Positions 16,112-23,061 of a stretch of 64,000 nucleotides of DNA are shown in pieces; the stretch's first letter is position 1, and the number at the start of each line of letters is the position of its first letter. The translations under genes were made by a program, and so were the position numbers. The notes below the pieces were generated by a model. The model did no database searches. It was given only the letters and a program-made list of their open reading frames with translations, and was not told the origin of the DNA. The stretch is from Ohtaekwangia sp036786105. Lineage in GTDB: Bacteria > Bacteroidota > Bacteroidia > Cytophagales > Cyclobacteriaceae. The stretch spans positions 14,582-78,581 of the forward strand of contig NZ_DAIQRQ010000021.1 of assembly GCF_036786105.1 (NCBI RefSeq), given 5' to 3'.

Positions 16112-17431
16112 TCAGTGTGCCAACACTTCAGAGAAAGTGTCTTCAACCTCAACAAGACCGAGATTGTTAATGGCGATCAGTTTTACCCGCTTTAATTCAT
16201 TGATGAGAATCGGATCGTACTTGGCCGTAACGCGAATATAGTTCTCCGTGAATCCATGCATCATACCATTCTCAACGTCATTCTCAAACAACACAGTGGA
16301 TTCACGGCCCAGGTTGTCTTCATAGAATTTCCTTCGCTTTTTATCAGAAAGAATATGCAGCATTTTGGAACGATCTGCCCGCTGGTTTCCGGGCACAGAT
16401 CCAGGCATTATCGCTGCAGGCGTGTTCTCCCGTTCGGAGTATGTAAACACGTGGAGGTAGGATATATCCAGTTCATTCAAAAACTGGTATGTCTCCAGGA
16501 AGTCATCCTGTGTTTCGCCAGGAAAGCCCACAATCACATCAACACCGATGCAAGCGTGTGGCATGAGTGATTTGATCTTCGCCACACGATCGGTATACAA
16601 CTCACGCAAGTAGCGTCTGCGCATGAGTTTCAGAATCTTGTTAGAGCCGGACTGGAGTGGTATATGAAAATGAGGAACGAATCTTTTCGATGTTGTTACA
16701 AACTCAATGATTTCATCCGTCAGGAGATTGGGCTCGATAGATGAAATTCTAAACCGATCGATTCCATCAACATTATCAAGCGCTTTCACCAGGTCAACAA
16801 AGCGTTCTATACGTGTGCCGTTTTGGATTCCAAAGTCGCCTGTGTTTACACCGGTTAATACGATCTCACGAACTTCGGTCTTTGCGATCTCATGTGCTGT
16901 CTTGAGTATATTTTGAATGCTGTCGCTTCGGCTGCTGCCGCGGGCCAGTGGAATGGTGCAGAAGGTGCACGAATAGTCGCAGCCGTCCTGCACTTTCAGA
17001 AAAGTACGGGTGCGATCGTTGATCGAGTAGGAGGTATTGAAAGTGTTGGCCTGCTCGACATCAGAAGCAAATACTTCAGTTTGGGGCTTTCTTACAAAAC
17101 CATCGAGTAATTCCACCAACCGGAATTTTTCTGCTGCTCCTAAAACGGCATCTATGCCTGGTATTTCGGATATCTCCTGTGGTTTGAGCTGTGCATAGCA
17201 ACCGATAATGGCTACATAGGCTTCAGGCGATATACCGCGTGCTTCGCGTACGATCTTGTGACATTTCTTGTCGGCATTTTCCGTTACCGAGCAGGTGTTG
17301 ATGATGAAAATATCAGGAGTATCTGTAAAATCGACCTTTTTATAGCCCTTTTCCTCGAACATGCGGGAAATAGTGGAGGTCTCTGAATAATTCAGTTTGC
17401 AACCCAGCGTATAAAAAGCGACTTTTTTCAT
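16112..17431 (-). CDS. mtaB: tRNA t6A37 C2-methylthiotransferase MtaB
   Basis: A radical-SAM methylthiotransferase of about 439 residues. Three Cys of the N-terminal domain bind one 4Fe-4S cluster (in TLGCKLNYSE, INTCSVTE and IIGCYAQLK). The radical-SAM cluster is CDYSCTFCTIP, followed by ARGSSRSD. The C-terminal region has the size for a TRAM domain. The TLGCKLN start and the overall layout fit MtaB, which makes ms2t6A37 from t6A37 in tRNA, rather than MiaB or RimO. I prefer the ATG at 17431 (MKKVAFYTLGC) over the ATG six bases upstream. It is separated from the upstream phosphohexomutase gene by a repeat-bearing spacer. Confidence 0.9.
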   Translation of the reverse strand: MKKVAFYTLGCKLNYSETSTISRMFEEKGYKKVDFTDTPDIFIINTCSVTENADKKCHKIVREARGISPEAYVAIIGCYAQLKPQEISEIPGIDAVLGAAEKFRLVELLDGFVRKPQTEVFASDVEQANTFNTSYSINDRTRTFLKVQDGCDYSCTFCTIPLARGSSRSDSIQNILKTAHEIAKTEVREIVLTGVNTGDFGIQNGTRIERFVDLVKALDNVDGIDRFRISSIEPNLLTDEIIEFVTTSKRFVPHFHIPLQSGSNKILKLMRRRYLRELYTDRVAKIKSLMPHACIGVDVIVGFPGETQDDFLETYQFLNELDISYLHVFTYSERENTPAAIMPGSVPGNQRADRSKMLHILSDKKRRKFYEDNLGRESTVLFENDVENGMMHGFTENYIRVTAKYDPILINELKRVKLIAINNLGLVEVEDTFSEVLAH

Positions 17432-17456
17432 GATCAAGCCCGCAAAGATAGGGGTT

Positions 17457-17527
17457 TACGTGTTTAGGTGTTTACGCGTGCACATGTTTATGTTGGGAGG
17501 CTTGAACCGTACACACCTAAACACGTA
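17457..17527. repeat. Inverted repeat made of a gtttaggtg/gtttacg word
   Basis: The 15-base arm at 17457-17471 is perfectly complementary to 17513-17527, with a 41-base loop. Variants of the same word (tttacgtg, tttaggtg, tttacgcg, catgttta) recur between and beside the arms. It sits between the mutase stop and the mtaB start. It may act as a weak terminator or processing hairpin, but the word-repeat style matches other spacers in this window. Confidence 0.7.
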
Positions 17528-17532
17528 TTAAC

Positions 17533-19263
17533 CTAGACACTCAAAAGATATTGCTCTATGCCTTTGATTTTGACATCAAGTTGCTGATCTACCTTTTCGA
17601 AGTCCGCGCGTGACGCCAGTGGCGCGTGGGCGCTGATGTAAAACTTGATCTTGGGCTCCGTACCAGACGGACGCACAGATACTTTAGTGCCGTCTTCGAG
17701 GTAGAACTGGAGCACATCTGACTTCGGAAAATCAAGGTCACTTTCTTTGCCGGTGAGCAAATCTTTCTCTTTCAGAATTTTATAGTCGAGCAATCGAACT
17801 ACGCGACTTCCAATGATGGTAGCGGGAGGATTGTTTCTGAACTTCTCCATCATAGCTTTGATTTCCTGCTCACCTTGCTGACCTTTTTTGGTCACGTTCA
17901 GCAGTGCCTCTTTATAGTAGGCGAACTCTACGTACATATCGATCAGCCAGTCGTACATGGATTTGCTTTCATCCGCAGCGCTCGCGGCCATGGCAGCAAA
18001 GAATGCACAGGATGATACGGCATCTTTATCGCGTACAAAATCGCCCGCCATATAGCCATAGCTTTCTTCACCAGCGGCAACGAATTTCTTCTTGCCTTCA
18101 AGTTTACCCATCAGCTCTGCTATATATTTGAATCCGGTTAGCGTGTTATAGCATTCAACGCCGAAGCGTGCGGCCATCATATCGATGAGCTCGGAGGTAA
18201 CAATGGTTTTGGCGATATAGGTGTTGTTTTTGTCTTTCAGATTTTTCATGATGAAATACATCATGAGACTGAAAGCCTGATTGCCATTCAATAGAATAAA
18301 TTCTCCGTCTGATTTGCGAACTCCCATACCTACACGATCTGTATCCGGATCGGTAGCCATTACCATCGTTGCATTTACTTCCTTACCACGCTTGATAACA
18401 AGCTCCATGGCTGACTGTTCTTCCGGATTGGGAGATTTTACGGTTGGGAAATCACCATCGGGTTCTTCCTGTTCTTTTACAATGTGAATGTTGGTGAAAC
18501 CGATCTGCTTCAAACACTCAGGCACCATGGTAATACCAGCTCCATGAAGACTGGAATATACCAGCGGAATATTTTTCTGCCGGGCAATTACGTCATGGTT
18601 GGGGATGATCTTTTTTACTTCTTCGTAATAGGCCTGTTCTACCTCATCACCAATGAGATGGATGTTGGCAAGTATGGGTTTGAACTTTACCTGTTCAAAT
18701 GAAGTGATGGCTTTTACTTCTTCAATGATATTTTTATCGTGAGGAGGAACCACTTGCGCGCCACCGGTCCAGTAAGCCTTATAGCCGTTATATTCTTTCG
18801 GGTTATGCGATGCTGTAATCACCACACCGGATTGACATTGCAGATAACGAATGGCAAACGAGAGCAGGGGAGTGGGGCGCAATTCATTGAACATATATAC
18901 TTTGATGCCGTTGGCTGAAAAAACGGCTGCCACTACTTCGGCAAACGTACTGCTGTTGTTACGACTGTCGTGTGCTATGGCGATCTTGATTTCCTGGCCC
19001 GGGAAAGTTTTATTCAGGTAATTGGCAAGCCCTTGAGTAGCAACGCCAACAGTATATTTGTTCATACAGTTGGAGCCTGCACCCATGATGCCACGTAGTC
19101 CGCCTGTACCAAACTCCAGATCTTTATAGAAATTATCGATCAGTTCCTTTGAGTCTTCCTTATTTAAAAGTGCTTTTACTTCTGCCTTGGTAGCATTATC
19201 GATGGCGCGACTGTTAAGCCAGCTTTCTGCCTTTGCGTGAACGGTCTGTAGTAACTCACTCAT
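17533..19263 (-). CDS. Phospho-sugar mutase (phosphoglucomutase/phosphomannomutase family)
   Basis: A 576-residue alpha-D-phosphohexomutase, the long form usual in Bacteroidota. The phosphoserine is Ser152 in VITASHNPKEYNG. The metal-binding loop is ATDPDTDR (near 315), the sugar-specificity loop includes GEESYGY (near 397), and the phosphate-binding loop is RPSGTEPKIKFY (near 536). It interconverts hexose 1- and 6-phosphates; glucose versus mannose preference cannot be settled by eye. It lies downstream of the Trm112-like gene on the same strand with a 66-base gap, so it could receive read-through from the TPP-controlled operon. Confidence 0.92.
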   Translation of the reverse strand: MSELLQTVHAKAESWLNSRAIDNATKAEVKALLNKEDSKELIDNFYKDLEFGTGGLRGIMGAGSNCMNKYTVGVATQGLANYLNKTFPGQEIKIAIAHDSRNNSSTFAEVVAAVFSANGIKVYMFNELRPTPLLSFAIRYLQCQSGVVITASHNPKEYNGYKAYWTGGAQVVPPHDKNIIEEVKAITSFEQVKFKPILANIHLIGDEVEQAYYEEVKKIIPNHDVIARQKNIPLVYSSLHGAGITMVPECLKQIGFTNIHIVKEQEEPDGDFPTVKSPNPEEQSAMELVIKRGKEVNATMVMATDPDTDRVGMGVRKSDGEFILLNGNQAFSLMMYFIMKNLKDKNNTYIAKTIVTSELIDMMAARFGVECYNTLTGFKYIAELMGKLEGKKKFVAAGEESYGYMAGDFVRDKDAVSSCAFFAAMAASAADESKSMYDWLIDMYVEFAYYKEALLNVTKKGQQGEQEIKAMMEKFRNNPPATIIGSRVVRLLDYKILKEKDLLTGKESDLDFPKSDVLQFYLEDGTKVSVRPSGTEPKIKFYISAHAPLASRADFEKVDQQLDVKIKGIEQYLLSV

Positions 19264-19329
19264 GATCTTTTTTTACGTTTAAAGGGCGCAATTTATCACA
19301 AGTTTTTACAGACGCACTTTTTTCCGCGG

Positions 19330-19611
19330 TCATTTTTCAATTTCCTCTCTGGCAGGGAGTAACCGAAATGTGGATGTGTCTCCTTCCAGTTGCAAGCCCC
19401 AGCGGTGTAAGACAGGATGTTCCAGCGACTTCTCTCTGTACTCATCTGGCGACATGATCGGGATGCCGTAGATAATCGGATAGTACCGCTTGCAATGTGT
19501 ACAGGTAAAAATACCCTCCATGATGTCGTCCTGATCTTGTTTGAATATTTTGAGTTCCAGGTCATTCTTGTCGAACGGACAGGCGAGCTTGGAAAGCAAT
19601 GAGGTTTTCAT
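19330..19611 (-). CDS. Trm112-family small zinc-ribbon-like protein
   Basis: A 93-residue protein with the Trm112/YcaR layout: LLSKLACPFDKNDLEL at the start, a FTCTHCKRYYP knuckle in the middle, then IIYGIPIMSPDE. The usual first metal knuckle CPxC is CPFD here, so only three Cys remain, a form I believe occurs in other Bacteroidota. In archaea and eukaryotes Trm112 is an activating subunit of methyltransferases; bacterial members are poorly understood. It lies 32 bases after the ThiE-like gene in an operon that begins with a class I methyltransferase, so a Trm112-methyltransferase partnership is an attractive but untested reading. Confidence 0.75.
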   Translation of the reverse strand: MKTSLLSKLACPFDKNDLELKIFKQDQDDIMEGIFTCTHCKRYYPIIYGIPIMSPDEYREKSLEHPVLHRWGLQLEGDTSTFRLLPAREEIEK

Positions 19612-19643
19612 GTGATGAGATTGTAAAGTTGATTCGCTATATC

Positions 19644-20279
19644 TTAGTATAAATTTTTCTCCAATCGATGCTTGAAGTTTTGTGTGGCTTCTTTCGGATC
19701 ATCGGCTTTCATGATCGCCGAGATCACGGCCACGCCATCTATACCCAGCAACAAGAGTCCGGGTACATTTTCGGTAGTTATGCCACCGGCAGCGAAAATA
19801 GGCATGCTGGTTCTGCTTCTCGTTTGCTCCACGATGTAAGGTGAAACGATCTCGCAGCTATTGGCAGAAGAAGAAGGGAACATTGAGCAGAACGATATAT
19901 AGTCAGCATGATGGATGGCCCAGTCTATGCGTGCAGAATCATTACCGCAGGTGATGCCGGTTATAAAAGGCCGGCCTATTATCTTTTGCATCTCCGGCCA
20001 GTCAGCAGGGATAGAATCGAAATGTACTCCGTTCAAAGCAGTGGTCTGCAGCCATTGCCATGCTTCGTGTATCAACACCGGTACACCGGTTGGCTGAGCC
20101 AGCGATAGAGTGGCATTGATAAAACTTTGCTGATCCTGTTGTGGGTGCCAATGGTTCCATAACTGAATAACATCAACGCCACCTTCGATCGCTTCCTTGA
20201 GACGGGGAAGTACATGCTCTTGACCGGGATAAGGATCAACCACCAGGTATAGACCGCCATGAATATTGGGCTTACTCAT
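19644..20279 (-). CDS. Divergent thiamine phosphate synthase-like protein (ThiE/TenI family)
   Basis: A 211-residue TIM-barrel protein of the ThiE/TenI family. I set the start at the ATG at 20279 (MSKPNIHGGLYLVVD), since the longer frame runs back into the upstream gene with unrelated residues. The fold markers are clear: GGVDVIQLW, NGVHFDS, FITGIT, HADYISFCSMFP, FAAGGITTENV and GIDGVAVISAIM. Several positions that bind HMP-PP and Mg in ThiE are changed: QxRxK is QLWNH, the ND pair after the third strand is HE, and the P-T-x-T-K loop is PSSSAN. The operon is TPP-riboswitch controlled, so a thiamine-related role is likely, but normal TMP synthase activity is doubtful. Confidence 0.78.
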   Translation of the reverse strand: MSKPNIHGGLYLVVDPYPGQEHVLPRLKEAIEGGVDVIQLWNHWHPQQDQQSFINATLSLAQPTGVPVLIHEAWQWLQTTALNGVHFDSIPADWPEMQKIIGRPFITGITCGNDSARIDWAIHHADYISFCSMFPSSSANSCEIVSPYIVEQTRSRTSMPIFAAGGITTENVPGLLLLGIDGVAVISAIMKADDPKEATQNFKHRLEKNLY

Positions 20280-20307
20280 AATATACTTATTGTCAGGTGA
20301 TCCGTGC

Positions 20308-21384
20308 TCATTTCCACCCAAGTTGTAATGCCTGGAAGAATGCGTTCCAATAAGGATCAGCCCCGGGATGTTGCAGCTTTTTTTGTGTACCATCTTCAGA
20401 AAGTATCAGACCGTTAGCCGGTTCGGTAATTTTGCCGATAACAGTAGCCTGGATTTTCTGGCTGGCAAATTTTTTAAGAAGCGGTTCCAGAATTTCCGGT
20501 TTAACGGTGATAATCATCGAGCCGGCTCCAACACAAAATCGCGGATCGATGTTGAATAACTTTCCGATCAATTGTTGCGCATGCCCTACTGGAATGTTGT
20601 CGCCATTTACCTCTACACCACAGCCCGAAGCATGAGCAAGCTCAATAATAGCCCCTAGTACACCACCTTCGGTAACATCGTGCATGGCCGTTACGGCAAA
20701 AGTGTGTCGGTGAATTTCTCCTGCAATCAGCCCTGCTTCCACGGCACTGGTCTCATAAAATAAAGAAGCGGCCTGTTGTTGAACAGCTGCTCCACATCCT
20801 TTCTTTACTGTTTCCGGAAAGCTCAGGGCGAGGATGGAGGTGGCGATCAGTGCGCATTGCTTGGTCATGATCAATATATCGCCCGGTCTGGCGCCTTTAC
20901 TGGTAATAATCTGCTCGCCTGGAGCAAGGGTGATCATAGTGCCTCCGCCTGCAACGGTAGATTGCAAACCTTCAAATCGTCCGGTATGTCCGCCGGTAAT
21001 GGCAATTCCTAGCCGTGCGCAAAACTCATGTATATAGCGCCAGTATTGTTCGAAGTCGTCTACCTCAAGCGTTGTGGGCAGGTTCAGGGTAAACTGTGCA
21101 TATTGCGGGGCAAAGCCGGTGGTGGCCATATCGTTGGCCATCAGTTGCACCGATAGCCAGGCAGATTCGCGCAGACCGAGTGTTGGTATGAGCGACAGCG
21201 GATCGCTCGTCATGGCCATGGCTAATCCGTTGGGCAGACTTACCAGCGAAATGTCCACGCCATATTCCGGTCCAATCATTACTTCCCTCCGTGCTGCACC
21301 ACAGAAGGGAAATATCCTCTCTTTAAAGAAACTGTTCTGAATCTTCCCGGTGTCCGGAAATTGAGTTGCTTCCAGTGTGTCCAT
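20308..21384 (-). CDS. AIR synthase-related (PurM/HypE/ThiL superfamily) protein
   Basis: A 358-residue two-domain ATP-binding protein. The N-terminal half has the metal/ATP signature of the superfamily in altered form (GVDISLVSLP, then AMTSDPLSL, then MANDMATTGFAP). ITGGHTGRF and KGARPGDILIMTK mark the linker between halves, and MHDVTEGGVLGAI starts the C-terminal domain. Enzymes of this superfamily use ATP to activate or phosphorylate substrates: PurM (AIR), HypE, SelD and ThiL (TMP kinase). It is nearest in look to HypE-like orphan proteins. It starts 3 bases after the methyltransferase stop and lies just before the ThiE-like gene in a TPP-controlled operon, so a ThiL-like or substrate-activating role in thiamine metabolism is plausible. 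Confidence 0.78.
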   Translation of the reverse strand: MDTLEATQFPDTGKIQNSFFKERIFPFCGAARREVMIGPEYGVDISLVSLPNGLAMAMTSDPLSLIPTLGLRESAWLSVQLMANDMATTGFAPQYAQFTLNLPTTLEVDDFEQYWRYIHEFCARLGIAITGGHTGRFEGLQSTVAGGGTMITLAPGEQIITSKGARPGDILIMTKQCALIATSILALSFPETVKKGCGAAVQQQAASLFYETSAVEAGLIAGEIHRHTFAVTAMHDVTEGGVLGAIIELAHASGCGVEVNGDNIPVGHAQQLIGKLFNIDPRFCVGAGSMIITVKPEILEPLLKKFASQKIQATVIGKITEPANGLILSEDGTQKKLQHPGADPYWNAFFQALQLGWK

Positions 21385-21387
21385 AAA

Positions 21388-22089
21388 TCATTCTTTGAAT
21401 TTTACATGAAGTCCGAAGAAATCACCGTATGGTACTTTCCACTGCTGAACCGGGAACCACTTGGGCAATCCGGTACAATTCCATTCGAGGGTATATTCTT
21501 TTCCCTGCAGCGCCTTGTGTATGACTCTGGTTAGCGTTGCCGGAGTGTGAAACGTAGCAGTTACATAGAATGGGTTCTTGCCGAAGAACTGCTGTACTCT
21601 TCTGCGTACGATCTTGGGCGAGTTCCGGTTCATCATGCCGAAGAAAATACCATGACGGCTCACCCGTGCAGCTTCACGCACTACCTGAACCGGGTCGCGG
21701 TAATATTCAAAAGTGGTAATAAAGGCAACGGCATCGAACGTTTTGTCTTTGAAGGGCATATAGTGCGAATCTGCCAGCACCAGGTCGCCTTTGAATAACT
21801 GTGCACCTTGCCCCAGCATAAAAGGAGAGAGGTCGCCACCGGTAGCTTCAATGCCGATGTTGTGCCACCAGCGGGTGAACCGCGTAGTGCCACAGCCAAA
21901 TTCCAGGAGCGTGCGGATGCGGGGATCGCTCAATACCAAATCGCCCATGATTTTCTTCTGCCAGATCTCTGCACGCTTGTAGCGGCCTTCATACCACAAC
22001 TCGTATGTGTCGGTATGCTCGCGGTTGAAGAACCATTCTTTCCGGTTCTGCCACGATCTCAGATTTTGTGTGACGAGGTTAAAAGACAT
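21388..22089 (-). CDS. Class I SAM-dependent methyltransferase (first gene of TPP-controlled operon)
   Basis: A 233-residue class I methyltransferase. Motif I is LEFGCGTTRF (near 64), the acidic end of strand 2 is TGGDLSPFML, motif II/III are KGDLVLADSHYMPF and FDAVAFITTFEY. I choose the ATG at 22089 (MSFNLVTQNL); the ATG at 22122 would place the first codons inside the terminator hairpin. The true start lies 18 bases beyond the T tract of the riboswitch terminator. The substrate is unknown. With the ThiE-like and AIR-synthase-like genes downstream it is presumably involved in thiamine precursor metabolism or salvage, and the Trm112-like protein could be its partner. Confidence 0.8.
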   Translation of the reverse strand: MSFNLVTQNLRSWQNRKEWFFNREHTDTYELWYEGRYKRAEIWQKKIMGDLVLSDPRIRTLLEFGCGTTRFTRWWHNIGIEATGGDLSPFMLGQGAQLFKGDLVLADSHYMPFKDKTFDAVAFITTFEYYRDPVQVVREAARVSRHGIFFGMMNRNSPKIVRRRVQQFFGKNPFYVTATFHTPATLTRVIHKALQGKEYTLEWNCTGLPKWFPVQQWKVPYGDFFGLHVKFKE

Positions 22090-22106
22090 AGCTTCAATTT
22101 TAAGTG

Positions 22107-22139
22107 AAAAAAAAAGCCGCATCCAAAAGGAATGCGGCT
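22107..22139 (-). terminator. Riboswitch-controlled intrinsic terminator
   Basis: On the minus strand, gccgcat-type arms pair (22132-22138 with 22116-22122) and extend by two more G-C pairs around an AAAA/TTTT loop, followed by nine T's. It sits 35-45 bases after the TPP aptamer and 18 bases before the methyltransferase ATG. Its 5' arm GCATTCC (22129-22135 on the plus strand) is exactly complementary to GGAATGC in the aptamer (22179-22185), so folding of the aptamer and of the antiterminator exclude each other. Confidence 0.88.
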
Positions 22140-22171
22140 CACTATCTTATTACCCGTAAAAAGTAAAATCG

Positions 22172-22254
22172 AAGCTTAGCATTCCCTTCGCTGGTACTAA
22201 CCAGATCAGGTTCCCCGGGTATAATCTCAGCCACAAGTGGCACCCCGATGCGTT
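22172..22254 (-). promoter_or_regulatory. TPP riboswitch (THI element) aptamer
   Basis: Read on the minus strand, the conserved TPP aptamer strings occur in order: GGGGTGCC, then GGCTGAGA, then ACCC, then GAACCTGATCTGG, then ACCAGCG, then AAGGGAA. The closing P1 helix can form between gcat near 22252 and atgc near 22180. The distances are normal for a bacterial TPP aptamer. It is followed by an intrinsic terminator and the methyltransferase/AIR-synthase-like/ThiE-like/Trm112 operon, so TPP is expected to switch the operon off by premature termination. Confidence 0.95.
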
Positions 22255-22369
22255 TATTTAACAACAAAGGAAGGCTATTGTGTTGTGAGATGCAAGGGGA
22301 GAAGTGTCTTCTAATTTCTTGGTTGTTAAAAATGATGGTGGTTAATTGCGCCAAAATTGAGGACGTAAT

Positions 22370-22810
22370 ATGATTTTTAAGATCTTTCGGGCAGTGTGGT
22401 TTTTCTCGTTGCTGGGTGTGCTGGCTGCCTTGCTGTATGTATATGCCGACCTGCCGGAGAATGTTATTGTGCAGCAGGAAGGTATCGAAACGGTGCTGCT
22501 TACGCGTGATGTTTTCTTTTACATCGTGGTAGCATTCCTCACCATTATCAACGTGTTAGTGTATTTGATTTCAAGTTTGTATAAAAAAGATCATACGTTT
22601 CGTGCATGGTTCTACGGACTTATTATCGCTATTAATTTCTTTTTCGTGGTGGGCTTATTCCTGATCAATGCCTATAACAGCGATGAACGTTTCGACTTTA
22701 GCCGCATTGGCTTTGCAATCTATGGTAGTGTAGGACTGGTCGCATTGTGGGCGATCAGCTGGCCTTTTGTGCGCTTTTTCGACAAGAAATCATCAAATCA
22801 ATCAGTTTAG
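22370..22810 (+). CDS. Small four-helix membrane protein of unknown function
   Basis: A 146-residue protein with four hydrophobic helices (about residues 7-24, 46-65, 81-102 and 117-136) joined by short charged loops, such as SSLYKKDHTFRAW and NSDERFDFSRIG. I recognise no family. It diverges from the TPP-controlled operon and lies about 250 bases before parE on the same strand. The regular helix spacing, the balanced charges and an unbroken frame support a real gene. Confidence 0.7.
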   Translation: MIFKIFRAVWFFSLLGVLAALLYVYADLPENVIVQQEGIETVLLTRDVFFYIVVAFLTIINVLVYLISSLYKKDHTFRAWFYGLIIAINFFFVVGLFLINAYNSDERFDFSRIGFAIYGSVGLVALWAISWPFVRFFDKKSSNQSV

Positions 22811-22900
22811 TTGAGCTGATTTTAGCTCTTGCTACACAGTTGATTACAGTATAGTAGTTTATTCATTTTTGTAATTAGAGTTTTTATTGAATCCCTTGAA

Positions 22901-23047
22901 GTGACTTTAAAATTCATTTTATTAGAACCAGATAGATATTTTGCTGCGGCCCAACAGGCGATCCTTTCGCTTGCAGGTTTTCATGAAGCAGCAGATTTTT
23001 TAAACTTTGATATTGAATTTTTTAGTCTTCAATTTTCTGAACGCTAA
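22901..23047 (+). CDS. Possible 48-residue ORF or gene remnant before parE
   Basis: From a GTG at 22901 a frame runs 48 codons with a protein-like composition (FILLEPDRYFAAAQQAI, later FHEAADFLNF). It has no ATG, no recognised family and ends 14 bases before the parE ATG. It might be a short leader peptide, a decayed gene end, or chance. Nothing else is visible in the 22811-23061 spacer. Confidence 0.2.
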   Translation: MTLKFILLEPDRYFAAAQQAILSLAGFHEAADFLNFDIEFFSLQFSER

Positions 23048-23061
23048 ATCCTATTCGTGCT

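Noticed and set aside
22092..22122. Methyltransferase start at 22122
   Set aside because: The first codons would overlap the riboswitch terminator; the ATG at 22089 is past the T tract and starts a protein that matches methyltransferases.
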